Source: QHCE01 sp041743105 (GTDB lineage: Bacteria > Actinomycetota > Actinomycetes > Mycobacteriales > QHCE01). From it: a stretch of DNA of 55,478 nucleotides. Position numbers and translations under genes: made by a program. The notes under the pieces are model-generated. The model was not told where the DNA came from. It searched no databases and worked only from the letters and a program-made list of their open reading frames with translations. The stretch spans positions 1 through 55,478 of the forward strand of contig JBGTNI010000024.1 in assembly GCA_041743105.1 (NCBI GenBank), written 5' to 3'. Each line of letters opens with the position of its first letter. Position 1 is the first letter of the stretch. Shown piece after piece: positions 23,620 to 31,414 of the stretch.

Positions 23620-24633
23620 ATGTCAGCCGAAATTTTTCACGACTCCGACGCCGATCTCGCACCGATTCAAGGCCGCAGGGTGGCGGTGTTGGGCTATGGC
23701 AGCCAAGGCCATGCCCACGCGCTGAGCTTGCGTGACTCGGGCGTCGATGTTCGGGTCGGTCTCCCGGAAGGCTCCAAGAGCCGACCGAAGGCGCAATCCC
23801 AGGGACTGCGGGTCGTTACGCCATCGCAGGCCTGTGCCGAGGCCGACGTCATCATGGTGCTTGCGCCGGACACGGTGCAACGCACGCTCTACGCCGAGGC
23901 TATCGAGCCCAACCTCACCGTGGGAAAGGCGTTGTTGTTCGGTCACGGACTCAATATTCGTTACGGCCTGATCAAGCCTCCCGCCGGTGTCGATGTCGCG
24001 ATGATCGCTCCGAAAGGCCCCGGTCATCTGGTGCGGCGCCAATTCTCCGACGGCAAGGGCGTGCCGTGCCTGGTAGCGATAGAGCAGGACGCCACGGGGC
24101 AGGCCCTGGCACTGGCCTTGTCCTATGCCAAAGCGATCGGTGGTACTCGTGCCGGCGTCATTAAAACCACGTTCAAAGAAGAGACCGAGACCGATCTTTT
24201 CGGCGAGCAGGTCGTGCTGTGTGGCGGTTTGAGCGAACTCATCCGCGCTGGATTCGAGACGTTGGTCGAGGCCGGCTACCAGCCGGAGGCCGCGTACTTC
24301 GAGTGCCTGCACGAGGTGAAGTTGATCGTCGACCTCATGTACGAGGGTGGGCTGGAGCGCATGTGGTACTCAGTGTCGGACACCGCGGAGTTCGGCGGCC
24401 TCACTCGTGGCCCACGTGTGATCGGCGACGATACCCGCGCGGAGATGAAGCGCATCCTGGGCGAGATCCAGGACGGGAGCTTCGCCCGTGAGCTCATCGC
24501 CGAAGACGAGGCCGGGCGCCCGACGTTTGCCAAACTTCGGGCCGAGCAGTCCGGCCACCAGATCGAAGCTGTCGGTTCGGAACTACGCGACATGATGGCG
24601 TGGGTGAAGACCCCGGTAGACGAAACGGCGTAG
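23620..24633 (+). CDS. ilvC: Ketol-acid reductoisomerase, class I
   Basis: A 337-residue class I KARI that isomerises and reduces acetolactate or acetohydroxybutyrate with NADPH. The Rossmann motif VLGYGSQGHAHALSL is followed by the cofactor loop GSKSRPKA, where the Ser/Arg/Lys residues indicate NADPH. The knotted C-terminal domain has the metal/acid cluster KEETETDLFGEQ and LVEAGYQPEAAYFECLHE. The frame is open back to 23512, but conserved sequence and a GAGAGAAG ribosome binding site place the start at the ATG at 23620. It is third in the ilvBNC operon and is followed by a terminator. Confidence 0.96.
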   Translation: MSAEIFHDSDADLAPIQGRRVAVLGYGSQGHAHALSLRDSGVDVRVGLPEGSKSRPKAQSQGLRVVTPSQACAEADVIMVLAPDTVQRTLYAEAIEPNLTVGKALLFGHGLNIRYGLIKPPAGVDVAMIAPKGPGHLVRRQFSDGKGVPCLVAIEQDATGQALALALSYAKAIGGTRAGVIKTTFKEETETDLFGEQVVLCGGLSELIRAGFETLVEAGYQPEAAYFECLHEVKLIVDLMYEGGLERMWYSVSDTAEFGGLTRGPRVIGDDTRAEMKRILGEIQDGSFARELIAEDEAGRPTFAKLRAEQSGHQIEAVGSELRDMMAWVKTPVDETA

Positions 24634-24642
24634 CCACAGTCG

Positions 24643-24676
24643 AGGGTGGGTCGGGCACATGTCTGGCCCACCCTTT
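24643..24676 (+). terminator. Terminator of ilvBNC
   Basis: AGGGTGGGTC pairs with GGCCCACCCT (24643-24652 with 24665-24674, one G-T pair), followed by TT. It lies 10 bp past the ilvC stop. Confidence 0.7.
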
Positions 24677-24862
24677 GCTATTCCACATGGTCGCTTCCGC
24701 AGGATCTGCCGTTCACACGCTCGATGATGCCGTGTGCGTTCTACGGATATACAACCTTCGTTGTGAGAACCTTCCGGCCCCTCATCGTTCATCTGTATCT
24801 AAGGGAGCGGGGGTGCCGAGGACTGTTGCACCCGAAGATAGGCGGCTTGAGCAGCAGGTTTA

Positions 24863-24894
24863 GTCACACCTGTAACTTGGGTCATGAGTGTGAC
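24863..24894. promoter_or_regulatory. Inverted repeat ahead of the DUF4352 gene
   Basis: GTCACAC (24863-24869) and GTGTGAC (24888-24894) form a perfect 7-bp inverted repeat spaced by 18 bp. The following CTGT(GT)AAC is repeated after each arm. This 24677-24962 interval holds no credible gene, and the repeat is the only structure seen. It is a plausible operator or promoter site. Confidence 0.35.
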
Positions 24895-24962
24895 CTGTGT
24901 AACAATCTCGTTCACTTTCGCGCTAACTACATGACCCCTGAATCCCGCGAGAGGCGCATGCC

Positions 24963-25592
24963 GTGACGACACCTTCCTATGACTCCGCCGGCGGCTGGCA
25001 GTATCCGACACCGCCTCCGATGCCTACGGAACCGATCCCGCTCAAGCGGAGCCGTACCAGCGTAGGCTGGATCGTCGCAGCTGTGATCGCCGTTGTAGTC
25101 CTGTTGTTCTGTTGCGGGTTAGGGACTTTGGCGGTTGTGGTATCGGACTCTGACTCGGAGACCGATAGTTCGGTGGACACGACCAGCGGAGGGTCGGTAG
25201 GTACGAACGAGGCGGCTAGGGACGGAAAGTTCGAGTTCACGATCGAGAAGGTGGAGTGTGGCAAGGATCGGGTCGGAGACCAATATCTCAATGAGACGGC
25301 CCAGGGCCAGTTCTGTTTCGCCACTATCAAGGTCAAGAACATCGCGAAAGAAGCCCGTACCTTCGATGCTTCAAACCAGCGTGCGTTTAATGCCGCCGGC
25401 GCCGAGTACCAAGCCAACGGCTCGGCATCTTTCTACGCCAACGAAAACCGAGAGACGTTCCTCAATGACATCAATCCGGGCAACGACGTCACCGGGATTG
25501 TCGTCTTCGACATACCTTCCGATCAGAAACTGAGCAAGATCGAGCTGCACGATTCGGCCTTCTCGGGCGGAGTCACTGTGCGCTTGCCCTAG
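24963..25592 (+). CDS. Membrane-anchored DUF4352-like protein
   Basis: A 209-residue protein. A Pro-rich cytosolic N-terminus (PTPPPMPTEPIPLKRSR) is followed by one transmembrane segment (about 34-60), an acidic Asp/Ser linker, and an extracellular beta-sandwich (75-209). The sandwich has FCFATIKVKNIAKEARTFDASNQRAFNAAGAEYQ and DINPGNDVTGIVVFDIP, the DUF4352 (telomeric-repeat-binding-factor-2-like) pattern. The start is a GTG at 24963. Its stop shares CTAG with the stop of the convergent deacetylase gene. The role is unknown; family members are surface or secreted proteins. Confidence 0.82.
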   Translation: MTTPSYDSAGGWQYPTPPPMPTEPIPLKRSRTSVGWIVAAVIAVVVLLFCCGLGTLAVVVSDSDSETDSSVDTTSGGSVGTNEAARDGKFEFTIEKVECGKDRVGDQYLNETAQGQFCFATIKVKNIAKEARTFDASNQRAFNAAGAEYQANGSASFYANENRETFLNDINPGNDVTGIVVFDIPSDQKLSKIELHDSAFSGGVTVRLP

Positions 25593-26404
25593 CGTGGGTG
25601 GTCTAAAGGTCCCGGCGGCGGTGCGGTTTCGGTTATGGCTTCGTCGCGAGCGGTTGCGAGCAGCTCTACTAGTCCCACCAGCCGGATGTCCCGCTCGCGC
25701 AGGCGCTGGATCAACGGTGGCAATGTGGCGATCACGGTCTGGTTGGGCAGGGTGCCACCGTCGTGGGCAAGCACGATCGAACCGGGCTTCACGGTTTTAC
25801 CCAGCTTGTCGATATTGCTGGACGGGGTGGCTCGTGAGTTTAGATTGTCCGACCACAGGATCGTGTCGTAGCCCATGCCTGCCGCGACTAGCTGCGTGGC
25901 CGCGGAGAATCTGCCGTAAGGGGGCCGAAAAGCGATGGGCGTCTGCTTAGTGACACGCTCGATGATCTCGTGTGTGCGCTCGAGCTGATCGCGGGCGGTC
26001 GCAGCCGAGGCATAGGAGAGGTCGGGGTGGCTGTAGCTGTGGTTGCCCACCTTGTGATCGTGCGCTACGCGACGTGCCAGGTCGGGATGCTTCGCTACGT
26101 TCTTACCCATCATGAAGAAGGTGCCCGGGGCATCGGCGCGCGACAGTATCTCCAACACACGCGGGGTGTAACGCGGATCGGGCCCGTCATCGAAGGTCAG
26201 CGCGGCAATCGGTTGCTTGGTTCTGGCCCGCCACACGGTGAGCGTGGACCACAGATGTGGCGGTCTCGCTGAACCCACCGCCCAGCCCGGATCGCCCAGG
26301 CGGAAGCGCAGCTCTTCGACAACCACTCCTCCGGTGGCCCCTACAGCCATGGCGGCGGCGATAAGGCCGGCGCGGCGCAGTAACCCCCGCCTGTCCATTG
26401 TCAA
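25589..26404 (-). CDS. Polysaccharide deacetylase (NodB domain), exported
   Basis: A 271-residue carbohydrate esterase 4 enzyme. The N-terminus MDRRGLLRRAGLIAAAMAVGATGG is an export signal that looks Tat-like (RRGLLRR) or a signal anchor. The NodB motifs are in order: TFDDGPD (motif 1, residues 70-76, catalytic and metal Asp), HSYSHPDLS (motif 2), RPPYGRFS (motif 3), LWSDN (motif 4) and VLAHDGG (motif 5). It is complete and presumably active on peptidoglycan or another N-acetylated polymer outside the membrane. It converges with the DUF4352 gene, with the stop codons overlapping. Confidence 0.93.
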   Translation of the reverse strand: MTMDRRGLLRRAGLIAAAMAVGATGGVVVEELRFRLGDPGWAVGSARPPHLWSTLTVWRARTKQPIAALTFDDGPDPRYTPRVLEILSRADAPGTFFMMGKNVAKHPDLARRVAHDHKVGNHSYSHPDLSYASAATARDQLERTHEIIERVTKQTPIAFRPPYGRFSAATQLVAAGMGYDTILWSDNLNSRATPSSNIDKLGKTVKPGSIVLAHDGGTLPNQTVIATLPPLIQRLRERDIRLVGLVELLATARDEAITETAPPPGPLDHPR

Positions 26405-26601
26405 ACTCCCTATTACTCCCTAAAACTTAGGTGGGGCATCTGGTGCGATAGGTTACCTCGCCACGAACGACCTATTGACGCGGTCTTTGACATTTGCCGT
26501 TGTCCCGTCACGCCCGCGCTGTGGGCGGATCCGCAGACGATAGGGTCGTCGTTGGTATGTAACGCCTCACCCGCCCAAAAAAGTTTAGGACTGATATCGC
26601 T

Positions 26602-28197
26602 GTGTCACGACCCGTCGTTGTAGTCGCCGAAGAACTTGCCCCCGCTGCGCTGGACGTGCTCTCGCATGACTTCGAGCTGCGCCACGTGGACGGCACGGAC
26701 CGCCCCGCGTTGTTGTCGGCGTTGTCCGACGCTGACGCGTTGTTGGTTCGTAGCGCAACCACTGTCGATGACGAGGCGCTCGCCGCCGGTTCGCGGTTGA
26801 AAGTGGTAGCCCGTGCCGGCGTAGGACTGGATAACGTGGACACCGGGGCAGCTACGACTCGCGGTGTCATGGTCGTCAACGCTCCCACGTCTAATATCAC
26901 GAGTGCCGCCGAGCATGCTGTCGCACTGTTGCTGGCGACCGCCCGGCATGTGCCGCAGGCGCATGCCGCCTTGAAAGGTGGGCAGTGGAAGCGTTCTAAA
27001 TACACCGGCGTGGAGGTGCTCGACAAAACCGTCGGCGTAGTGGGTTTGGGTCGGGTCGGTGTTCTGTTCGCGCAGCGCATGGCCGGTTTCGGCGTGAATC
27101 TGGTGGCATACGACCCTTACGTGCAGCCAGCCCGGGCCGCCCAGCTCGGTGTACGGCTGGTCAGCCTCGAGGAGCTGCTGGCTGTCAGTGACTTCATCTC
27201 CATCCACTTGCCCAAGACGCCAGAGACGCTTGGATTGATCTCCGAGCGTGAACTAAATCTGGTCAAGCCCGGCGTACGGATCGTCAATGTCGCTCGTGGC
27301 GGGCTGGTAGATGAGAAGGCGCTCGCGGAAGCCGTCGCCGATGGTCGCGTGGCCGCGGCCGGTGTCGACGTATACGCCAAGGAGCCGTGCACCTCCTCGC
27401 CGCTTTTCGAGCTGGACAACATCGTGGTGACGCCGCACCTGGGTGCGTCCACGGCCGAAGCGCAAGACAAGGCCGGCCTTGCTGTTGCTAAGAGCGTGAA
27501 GCTTGCACTCGACGGTGAGTTCGTGCCGGACGCGGTGAACGTGCAAGCCGGTGGGGTTGTTGCCGAAGATGTTCGACCGGGCCTTCCGCTGGCCGAGAAG
27601 TTGGGGCGCATCTTCACCGCGCTCGCTGGCGGCATAACCCACAGCATCACCGTGGATGTGTGCGGCGAAATCACCGAACACGACGTCAGCGTGCTGCAAC
27701 TTGCTGCACTGAAAGGCGCTTTCGCCGACATCACCTCCGAGCGCGTCACGTTTGTCAACGCGCCGCTGCTGGCGAAGGACCGCGGCGTAGACGTGGGGTT
27801 GACGACCAGCTCGGAGAGCCCGGACTACCGGAACGTGGTCACCGTCAAAGGTGCGCGAAGCGACGGAAGCACTGTCAGCGTCTCCGGCACCTTGCTTGGA
27901 CACAAGCAGGTGCAGAAGATCACCAAGGTCGACGACTTCGACCTGGATCTGGTGCCGGAGGGTCACGTGCTGTTCTTCCGTTACGACGATCGCCCTGGTG
28001 TCGTTGGCACGCTGGGCCGAATGCTGGGCGATGCTGCCATCAACATCGCGGGTATGCAGGTGAGCCGCACCTCCACGGGTGGGGACGCGCTCATGGCCCT
28101 CTCGGTCGATCAGGCAGTGCCGGCCGCGCTGCTCCACTCGGTCTCGGTCGCGATCGGCGCCCAGGCGGCCAGCAGCATCGCGCTACTCGAGGAGTAG
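26602..28197 (+). CDS. serA: D-3-phosphoglycerate dehydrogenase
   Basis: A 531-residue long-form (type I) SerA, which oxidises 3-phosphoglycerate to start serine synthesis. The NAD-binding GLGRVG...GFGVNLVAYDPY, the Arg/Glu/His catalytic set (VNVARGGLVDE, YAKEPCTSSPLFELDNIVVTPHLGASTAEAQ), an allosteric substrate-binding domain (about 320-455) and a C-terminal ACT domain (FFRYDDRPGVVGTLGRMLGDAAINIAGMQVSR) are all present. The start is a GTG at 26602. It is divergent from the deacetylase gene. The position between ilvC and leuB is common in actinobacteria. Confidence 0.97.
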   Translation: MSRPVVVVAEELAPAALDVLSHDFELRHVDGTDRPALLSALSDADALLVRSATTVDDEALAAGSRLKVVARAGVGLDNVDTGAATTRGVMVVNAPTSNITSAAEHAVALLLATARHVPQAHAALKGGQWKRSKYTGVEVLDKTVGVVGLGRVGVLFAQRMAGFGVNLVAYDPYVQPARAAQLGVRLVSLEELLAVSDFISIHLPKTPETLGLISERELNLVKPGVRIVNVARGGLVDEKALAEAVADGRVAAAGVDVYAKEPCTSSPLFELDNIVVTPHLGASTAEAQDKAGLAVAKSVKLALDGEFVPDAVNVQAGGVVAEDVRPGLPLAEKLGRIFTALAGGITHSITVDVCGEITEHDVSVLQLAALKGAFADITSERVTFVNAPLLAKDRGVDVGLTTSSESPDYRNVVTVKGARSDGSTVSVSGTLLGHKQVQKITKVDDFDLDLVPEGHVLFFRYDDRPGVVGTLGRMLGDAAINIAGMQVSRTSTGGDALMALSVDQAVPAALLHSVSVAIGAQAASSIALLEE

Positions 28198-28271
28198 AGC
28201 GACCGGCAAACACGCCCATCGCAGCGCATTCTGCTGCACTTGCTGCATCTGGAAATGCTATGGTGATCGTC

Positions 28272-28580
28272 ATGAGTAGACGCATCACCGTGACGTTGGC
28301 GCGTGCAGAAGAGTCATCGGTATCGGTATTTTCCAACCCGCGGCGAAGCGAACATGCCGCTCTAATCGCTTGGGCAGCCCAGCATGGTTTCACGGGGCTT
28401 GGTTCTGAGGCCTCCGTTGTTCGCGCCTTGGTGCAGGCCGGCGCTGAGGCGCTGCGCGAAGATGCGCTCGACACGGGGTACGCCGAGCTTGCAGCTTCAA
28501 CTGACCAGACCGAGCGGCGCGAGCGCCGTACGATGCGGGACCGGTACGTCGAGCGGACCGAGCGTTCGGCTTCGACATGA
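28272..28580 (+). CDS. Antitoxin of MazEF-like pair
   Basis: A roughly 102-residue protein, MSRRITVTLARAEESS..., with an N-terminal RHH-like strand, a helical middle (HAALIAWAAQHGFTGLGSEASVVRALVQAGAEALRE) and a highly charged tail (TERRERRTMRDRYVERTERS). Its stop overlaps the toxin start as ATGA (28577-28580). The ATG at 28272 is chosen for homology-like start content; an in-frame ATG at 28260 is possible. The long open frame from 27660 is antisense-free readthrough of serA in another frame and not part of the gene. Confidence 0.75.
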   Translation: MSRRITVTLARAEESSVSVFSNPRRSEHAALIAWAAQHGFTGLGSEASVVRALVQAGAEALREDALDTGYAELAASTDQTERRERRTMRDRYVERTERSAST

Positions 28581-28894
28581 GCGCTCCATCGCGTGGCCAG
28601 ATCTTTCGGGTGGATATCGGATACGGAAAAAAGCCGTGGCTGGTAGTCAGTAACAACTCGCGGAACCGGAAGCTCGATACGGTTCTGGCTGTTCGCATCA
28701 CGACGACCGGCAAACACGCTCACCTCCCCACTCAGGTGTCGTTAGGTAGCGCTGACCCTCTCGTGGGTATCGCCAACACCGACGATCTCGTTCAGCTGTA
28801 TCGGGATGAGCTCGCCGATCCGCTCGGGGCGCTGAGCCCGGCGACCATGCTGGCTGTCAACGAGGCGCTGAAGGTAGTGCTCGCCCTGCCATAA
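28577..28894 (+). CDS. MazF/PemK-family mRNA interferase toxin
   Basis: A 105-residue PemK/MazF fold protein. RGQIFRVDIGYGKKPWLVVSNNSRN has the conserved 'G.v..vd.......R.vvvvs.n..n' pattern, with a Lys in place of the usual Arg before PWLVV. This is followed by VLAVRITTT and the S-rich and LVGIANTDDLVQLYRDEL strands, ending in the dimer helix VNEALKVVLAL. It cleaves mRNA or tRNA in known homologues. It is coupled to the upstream antitoxin and placed between serA and leuB, an unusual site inside an amino-acid cluster. Confidence 0.87.
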   Translation: MSAPSRGQIFRVDIGYGKKPWLVVSNNSRNRKLDTVLAVRITTTGKHAHLPTQVSLGSADPLVGIANTDDLVQLYRDELADPLGALSPATMLAVNEALKVVLALP

Positions 28895-28919
28895 CGCATC
28901 GTGACTACACTCACACGCC

Positions 28920-29948
28920 ATGACAACGAAGATCGCGGTTATCGGTGGCGACGGCATCGGACCCGAAGTGGTGGCCGAGGGTGTCAAGGTACTGTCTGCG
29001 CTGCTACCGGACGTGACGACTACGGACTTTTCACTGGGCGCGGCCCGCTGGCATGCGACCGGTGAGGCACTGCCCGATGCCGAGTTGGCCGAGCTGGCCA
29101 AGCACGATGCAATCCTGTTGGGTGCTGTCGGCGACCCGAGTGTGCCGCCCGGTGTTTTGGAGCGCGGACTACTGCTCAAGCTTCGGTTCGCGTTTGATCA
29201 CTTCGTGAACCTTCGACCTTCGCGGCTATATCCGGGGGTGAGCACCCCACTGGCCGGCCTGAAACCAGGCGATATCGACATGGTGGTCGTCCGAGAAGGC
29301 ACCGAAGGCTTGTACTGCGGTGCCGGGGGTGTGCTGCGTAAGGGCACTGTCGGCGAGGTGGCCACCGAAGAGAGCCTTAACACCCGAGCGGGGGTTGAGC
29401 GGGTAGTGCGAGACGCGTTCACCCGCGCCCAGCAGCGGCCCCGTCGGCAACTCACCTTGGTGCACAAGAACAACGTGCTGGTGCACGCCGGAGACCTATG
29501 GGCACGCACGTTCGATGAAGTCGCGACGGAGTTTCCCGGGGTCACCACTGAGTACCTGCACGTCGATGCCGCTGCGATGTTCCTGGTGACGCAGCCGGAG
29601 CGGTTCGACGTCGTGGTGACCGATAACTTGTTCGGCGACATCTTCACTGACGTTGCTGCCGCGGTCTCGGGTGGCATCGGCCTGGCTGCCAGCGGCAACA
29701 TCAACCCCACCGGTGCCTATCCTTCGATGTTCGAGCCCGTGCATGGTTCGGCACCTGATATCGCGGGCACGGGGGCGGCAGATCCGGTCGCCGCGATCTT
29801 GTCAGTCGCGCTCCTGCTATCGCATCTTCGCCATACCGAAGCTGCCGTCCGGGTCGAGGCGGCGGTGGCCAAACAACTGGGAGCCCGGCAGCAGGGCGAG
29901 CGGTTGCTGACGCAGCAGATCGGCGATGCGGTGGTGGCCGTTCTCTGA
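28920..29948 (+). CDS. leuB: 3-isopropylmalate dehydrogenase
   Basis: A 342-residue LeuB of the short actinobacterial type, which oxidatively decarboxylates 3-isopropylmalate with NAD in leucine synthesis. Family marks are IAVIGGDGIGPEV, REGTEGLYCG, LTLVHKNNVL, VDAAAMFLV, VVTDNLFGDIFTDVAAAVSGGIGLAAS and FEPVHGSAPDIAG. It starts at the ATG at 28920, 25 bp after the toxin gene. It could alternatively act on citramalate-derived methylmalate as well, which LeuB homologues do in CimA-dependent isoleucine synthesis; cimA lies just downstream. Confidence 0.95.
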   Translation: MTTKIAVIGGDGIGPEVVAEGVKVLSALLPDVTTTDFSLGAARWHATGEALPDAELAELAKHDAILLGAVGDPSVPPGVLERGLLLKLRFAFDHFVNLRPSRLYPGVSTPLAGLKPGDIDMVVVREGTEGLYCGAGGVLRKGTVGEVATEESLNTRAGVERVVRDAFTRAQQRPRRQLTLVHKNNVLVHAGDLWARTFDEVATEFPGVTTEYLHVDAAAMFLVTQPERFDVVVTDNLFGDIFTDVAAAVSGGIGLAASGNINPTGAYPSMFEPVHGSAPDIAGTGAADPVAAILSVALLLSHLRHTEAAVRVEAAVAKQLGARQQGERLLTQQIGDAVVAVL

Positions 29949-30049
29949 ATCGGTGTGACGAGGACCACGTCCGCGCTGCTGTCGGCGTATCCTAATACGT
30001 CTTCGGAGCTAACCCTTGTATTCCTCCCAGCGGCGCGAAGGAAAAGATC

Positions 30050-31165
30050 ATGACGACGTCGACCTCACCATTTACGATTCGACCGTCTCTCCATCTGACC
30101 AGTGACGCCGATCGGGCAGCGCAGCTGGCCAACCCCGGATTCGGTTCGGTGTTCACCGACCACATGGTCACTATCGACTACGTGGCAGGCGCCGGTTGGC
30201 ATAACCCGCAACTCGTGCCGTATGGGCCGCTGGCGCTGGACCCAGCCATGGCGGTGCTGCATTACGCCCAGTCGGTATTCGAAGGCTTGAAGGCCTACCA
30301 CATGCCCGATGGCGCGGTGGCGTTGTTCAGGCCGGAATTCAACGCGCGACGTTTCCAACGTTCGTCGACTCGGCTGGCTATTCCGCCACTGGCCGAAGAC
30401 CTGTTCTTGGAGTCGATCCGCGTGCTCGTTACGCAGGATCGGGCGTGGGTGCCACAGGCGCCGGAGACGAGCTTGTACCTGCGGCCGTTCTGCTTCGCGT
30501 CGGAGACGTTCTTGGGTGTGCGCCCAGCGAAGCAGTACCAGTACATGGTCATCGCCTCGCCGGTCGGTGCCTATTTCAAGGACGGTGTGGCGCCAGTATC
30601 GGTCTGGTTGTCCACCGATTACACTCGCGCGGCGCCGGGTGGCACAGGTGAGGCAAAGTGCGCCGGCAACTACGCGGCAAGTTTGGTTGCGCAGGCTCAG
30701 GCCGCCGAACGCGGCTGCGATCAAGTGGTCTGGCTAGATGCTGTGGAGCGTCGGTGGGTCGAAGAGATGGGGGGCATGAACCTCTTCTTCGTGTTCACCG
30801 ATCCCGACGGCGCGGTGACTCTGGTGACTCCGGAGCTGACCGGAACGTTGTTAGCGGGTGTCACCCGCGACTCGATCGTGCGGCTGGCGCCCGAACTGGG
30901 CTATCAGGTGTTGCAGCGGCGGGTTTCAACGTCGCAGTGGCGGGAGGCCGTCGCTGCTGGAGAGCTCACTGAGGTGTTTGCATGCGGCACCGCTGCCGTC
31001 ATCACGCCGGTGGGCACGGTGAAGAGCGCCGACGGCGAGTTCAGCATCGGTGACGGTAAACCCGGCCCGGTCACAATTGCGCTGCGTGAACTCCTGCTCG
31101 ATATCCAGCACGGCCGTGTCGCGGATTCTCACGGTTGGCGGCACGTAGTGGTACCGGCCCCGTAG
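30050..31165 (+). CDS. ilvE: Branched-chain amino acid aminotransferase
   Basis: A 371-residue fold-type IV PLP aminotransferase, type II BCAT, catalysing the last step of Val, Leu and Ile synthesis. The PLP lysine is Lys203 in GEAKCAGNYAASLVAQ. Other marks are HYAQSVFEGLKAY, FRPEFNARRFQRSSTRL, LYLRPF, EEMGGMNLFFVF and FACGTAAVITPVG. The start is the ATG at 30050 with GAAGGAAAAG upstream. It follows leuB by about 100 bp. Confidence 0.96.
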   Translation: MTTSTSPFTIRPSLHLTSDADRAAQLANPGFGSVFTDHMVTIDYVAGAGWHNPQLVPYGPLALDPAMAVLHYAQSVFEGLKAYHMPDGAVALFRPEFNARRFQRSSTRLAIPPLAEDLFLESIRVLVTQDRAWVPQAPETSLYLRPFCFASETFLGVRPAKQYQYMVIASPVGAYFKDGVAPVSVWLSTDYTRAAPGGTGEAKCAGNYAASLVAQAQAAERGCDQVVWLDAVERRWVEEMGGMNLFFVFTDPDGAVTLVTPELTGTLLAGVTRDSIVRLAPELGYQVLQRRVSTSQWREAVAAGELTEVFACGTAAVITPVGTVKSADGEFSIGDGKPGPVTIALRELLLDIQHGRVADSHGWRHVVVPAP

Positions 31166-31221
31166 AGGGCCACCCACTCCACCCGCCAACACCTACCTAT
31201 TTCTCATATCGCGGGATGGGC

Positions 31222-31250
31222 TTTCCACCCTGCGGTATCTGTGGCATGCT
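31222..31250 (+). promoter_or_regulatory. Putative cimA leader promoter
   Basis: TTTCCA (31222-31227) and CATGCT (31245-31250) with 17-bp spacing are a weak but correctly placed pair. The implied transcription start falls on the GTG of the leader peptide at 31258. It is supported mainly by the same geometry as at ilvB. Confidence 0.35.
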
Positions 31251-31257
31251 CTCGTTC

Positions 31258-31296
31258 GTGACTTACCAATCCAGCAGCCTCCTTATTATCTGCTAG
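31258..31296 (+). CDS. cimA leader peptide (attenuator)
   Basis: A twelve-codon frame, (V/M)TYQSSSLLIIC, ending in TAG. It carries adjacent Leu-Leu-Ile-Ile codons directly before the stop, which again abuts a hairpin and a terminator. It starts with GTG and has no Shine-Dalgarno sequence, suggesting a leaderless transcript. Ile is the end product of the citramalate route that cimA opens, so stalling at the Ile or Leu codons is the expected signal. Confidence 0.65.
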   Translation: MTYQSSSLLIIC

Positions 31297-31353
31297 CGCG
31301 CCGACGAATCCGTCAGCGCGCAGACCTCCCACGTAGTGGGGGGTCTTTTGTTT
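31296..31353 (+). terminator. cimA attenuator hairpins and terminator
   Basis: The first hairpin is 31296-31321 (GCGCGC arms plus GACG/CGTC inside). The terminator stem pairs 31322-31332 with 31336-31346 (AGACCTCCCAC with GTGGGGGGTCT, one G-T pair, 3-nt loop), followed by TTTTGTTT. The cimA start is about 70 bp downstream. Confidence 0.75.
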
Positions 31354-31414
31354 GGTAGCGCCGCCTTTGAGACACGCCCTCGCCGATTACCGAACCGATT
31401 ACAGGAAGGTTCCC

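Noticed and set aside
24646..24966. 106-residue + frame after ilvC
   Set aside because: It starts inside the ilvC terminator region, has no domain, and overlaps the repeat-rich upstream region of the DUF4352 gene.
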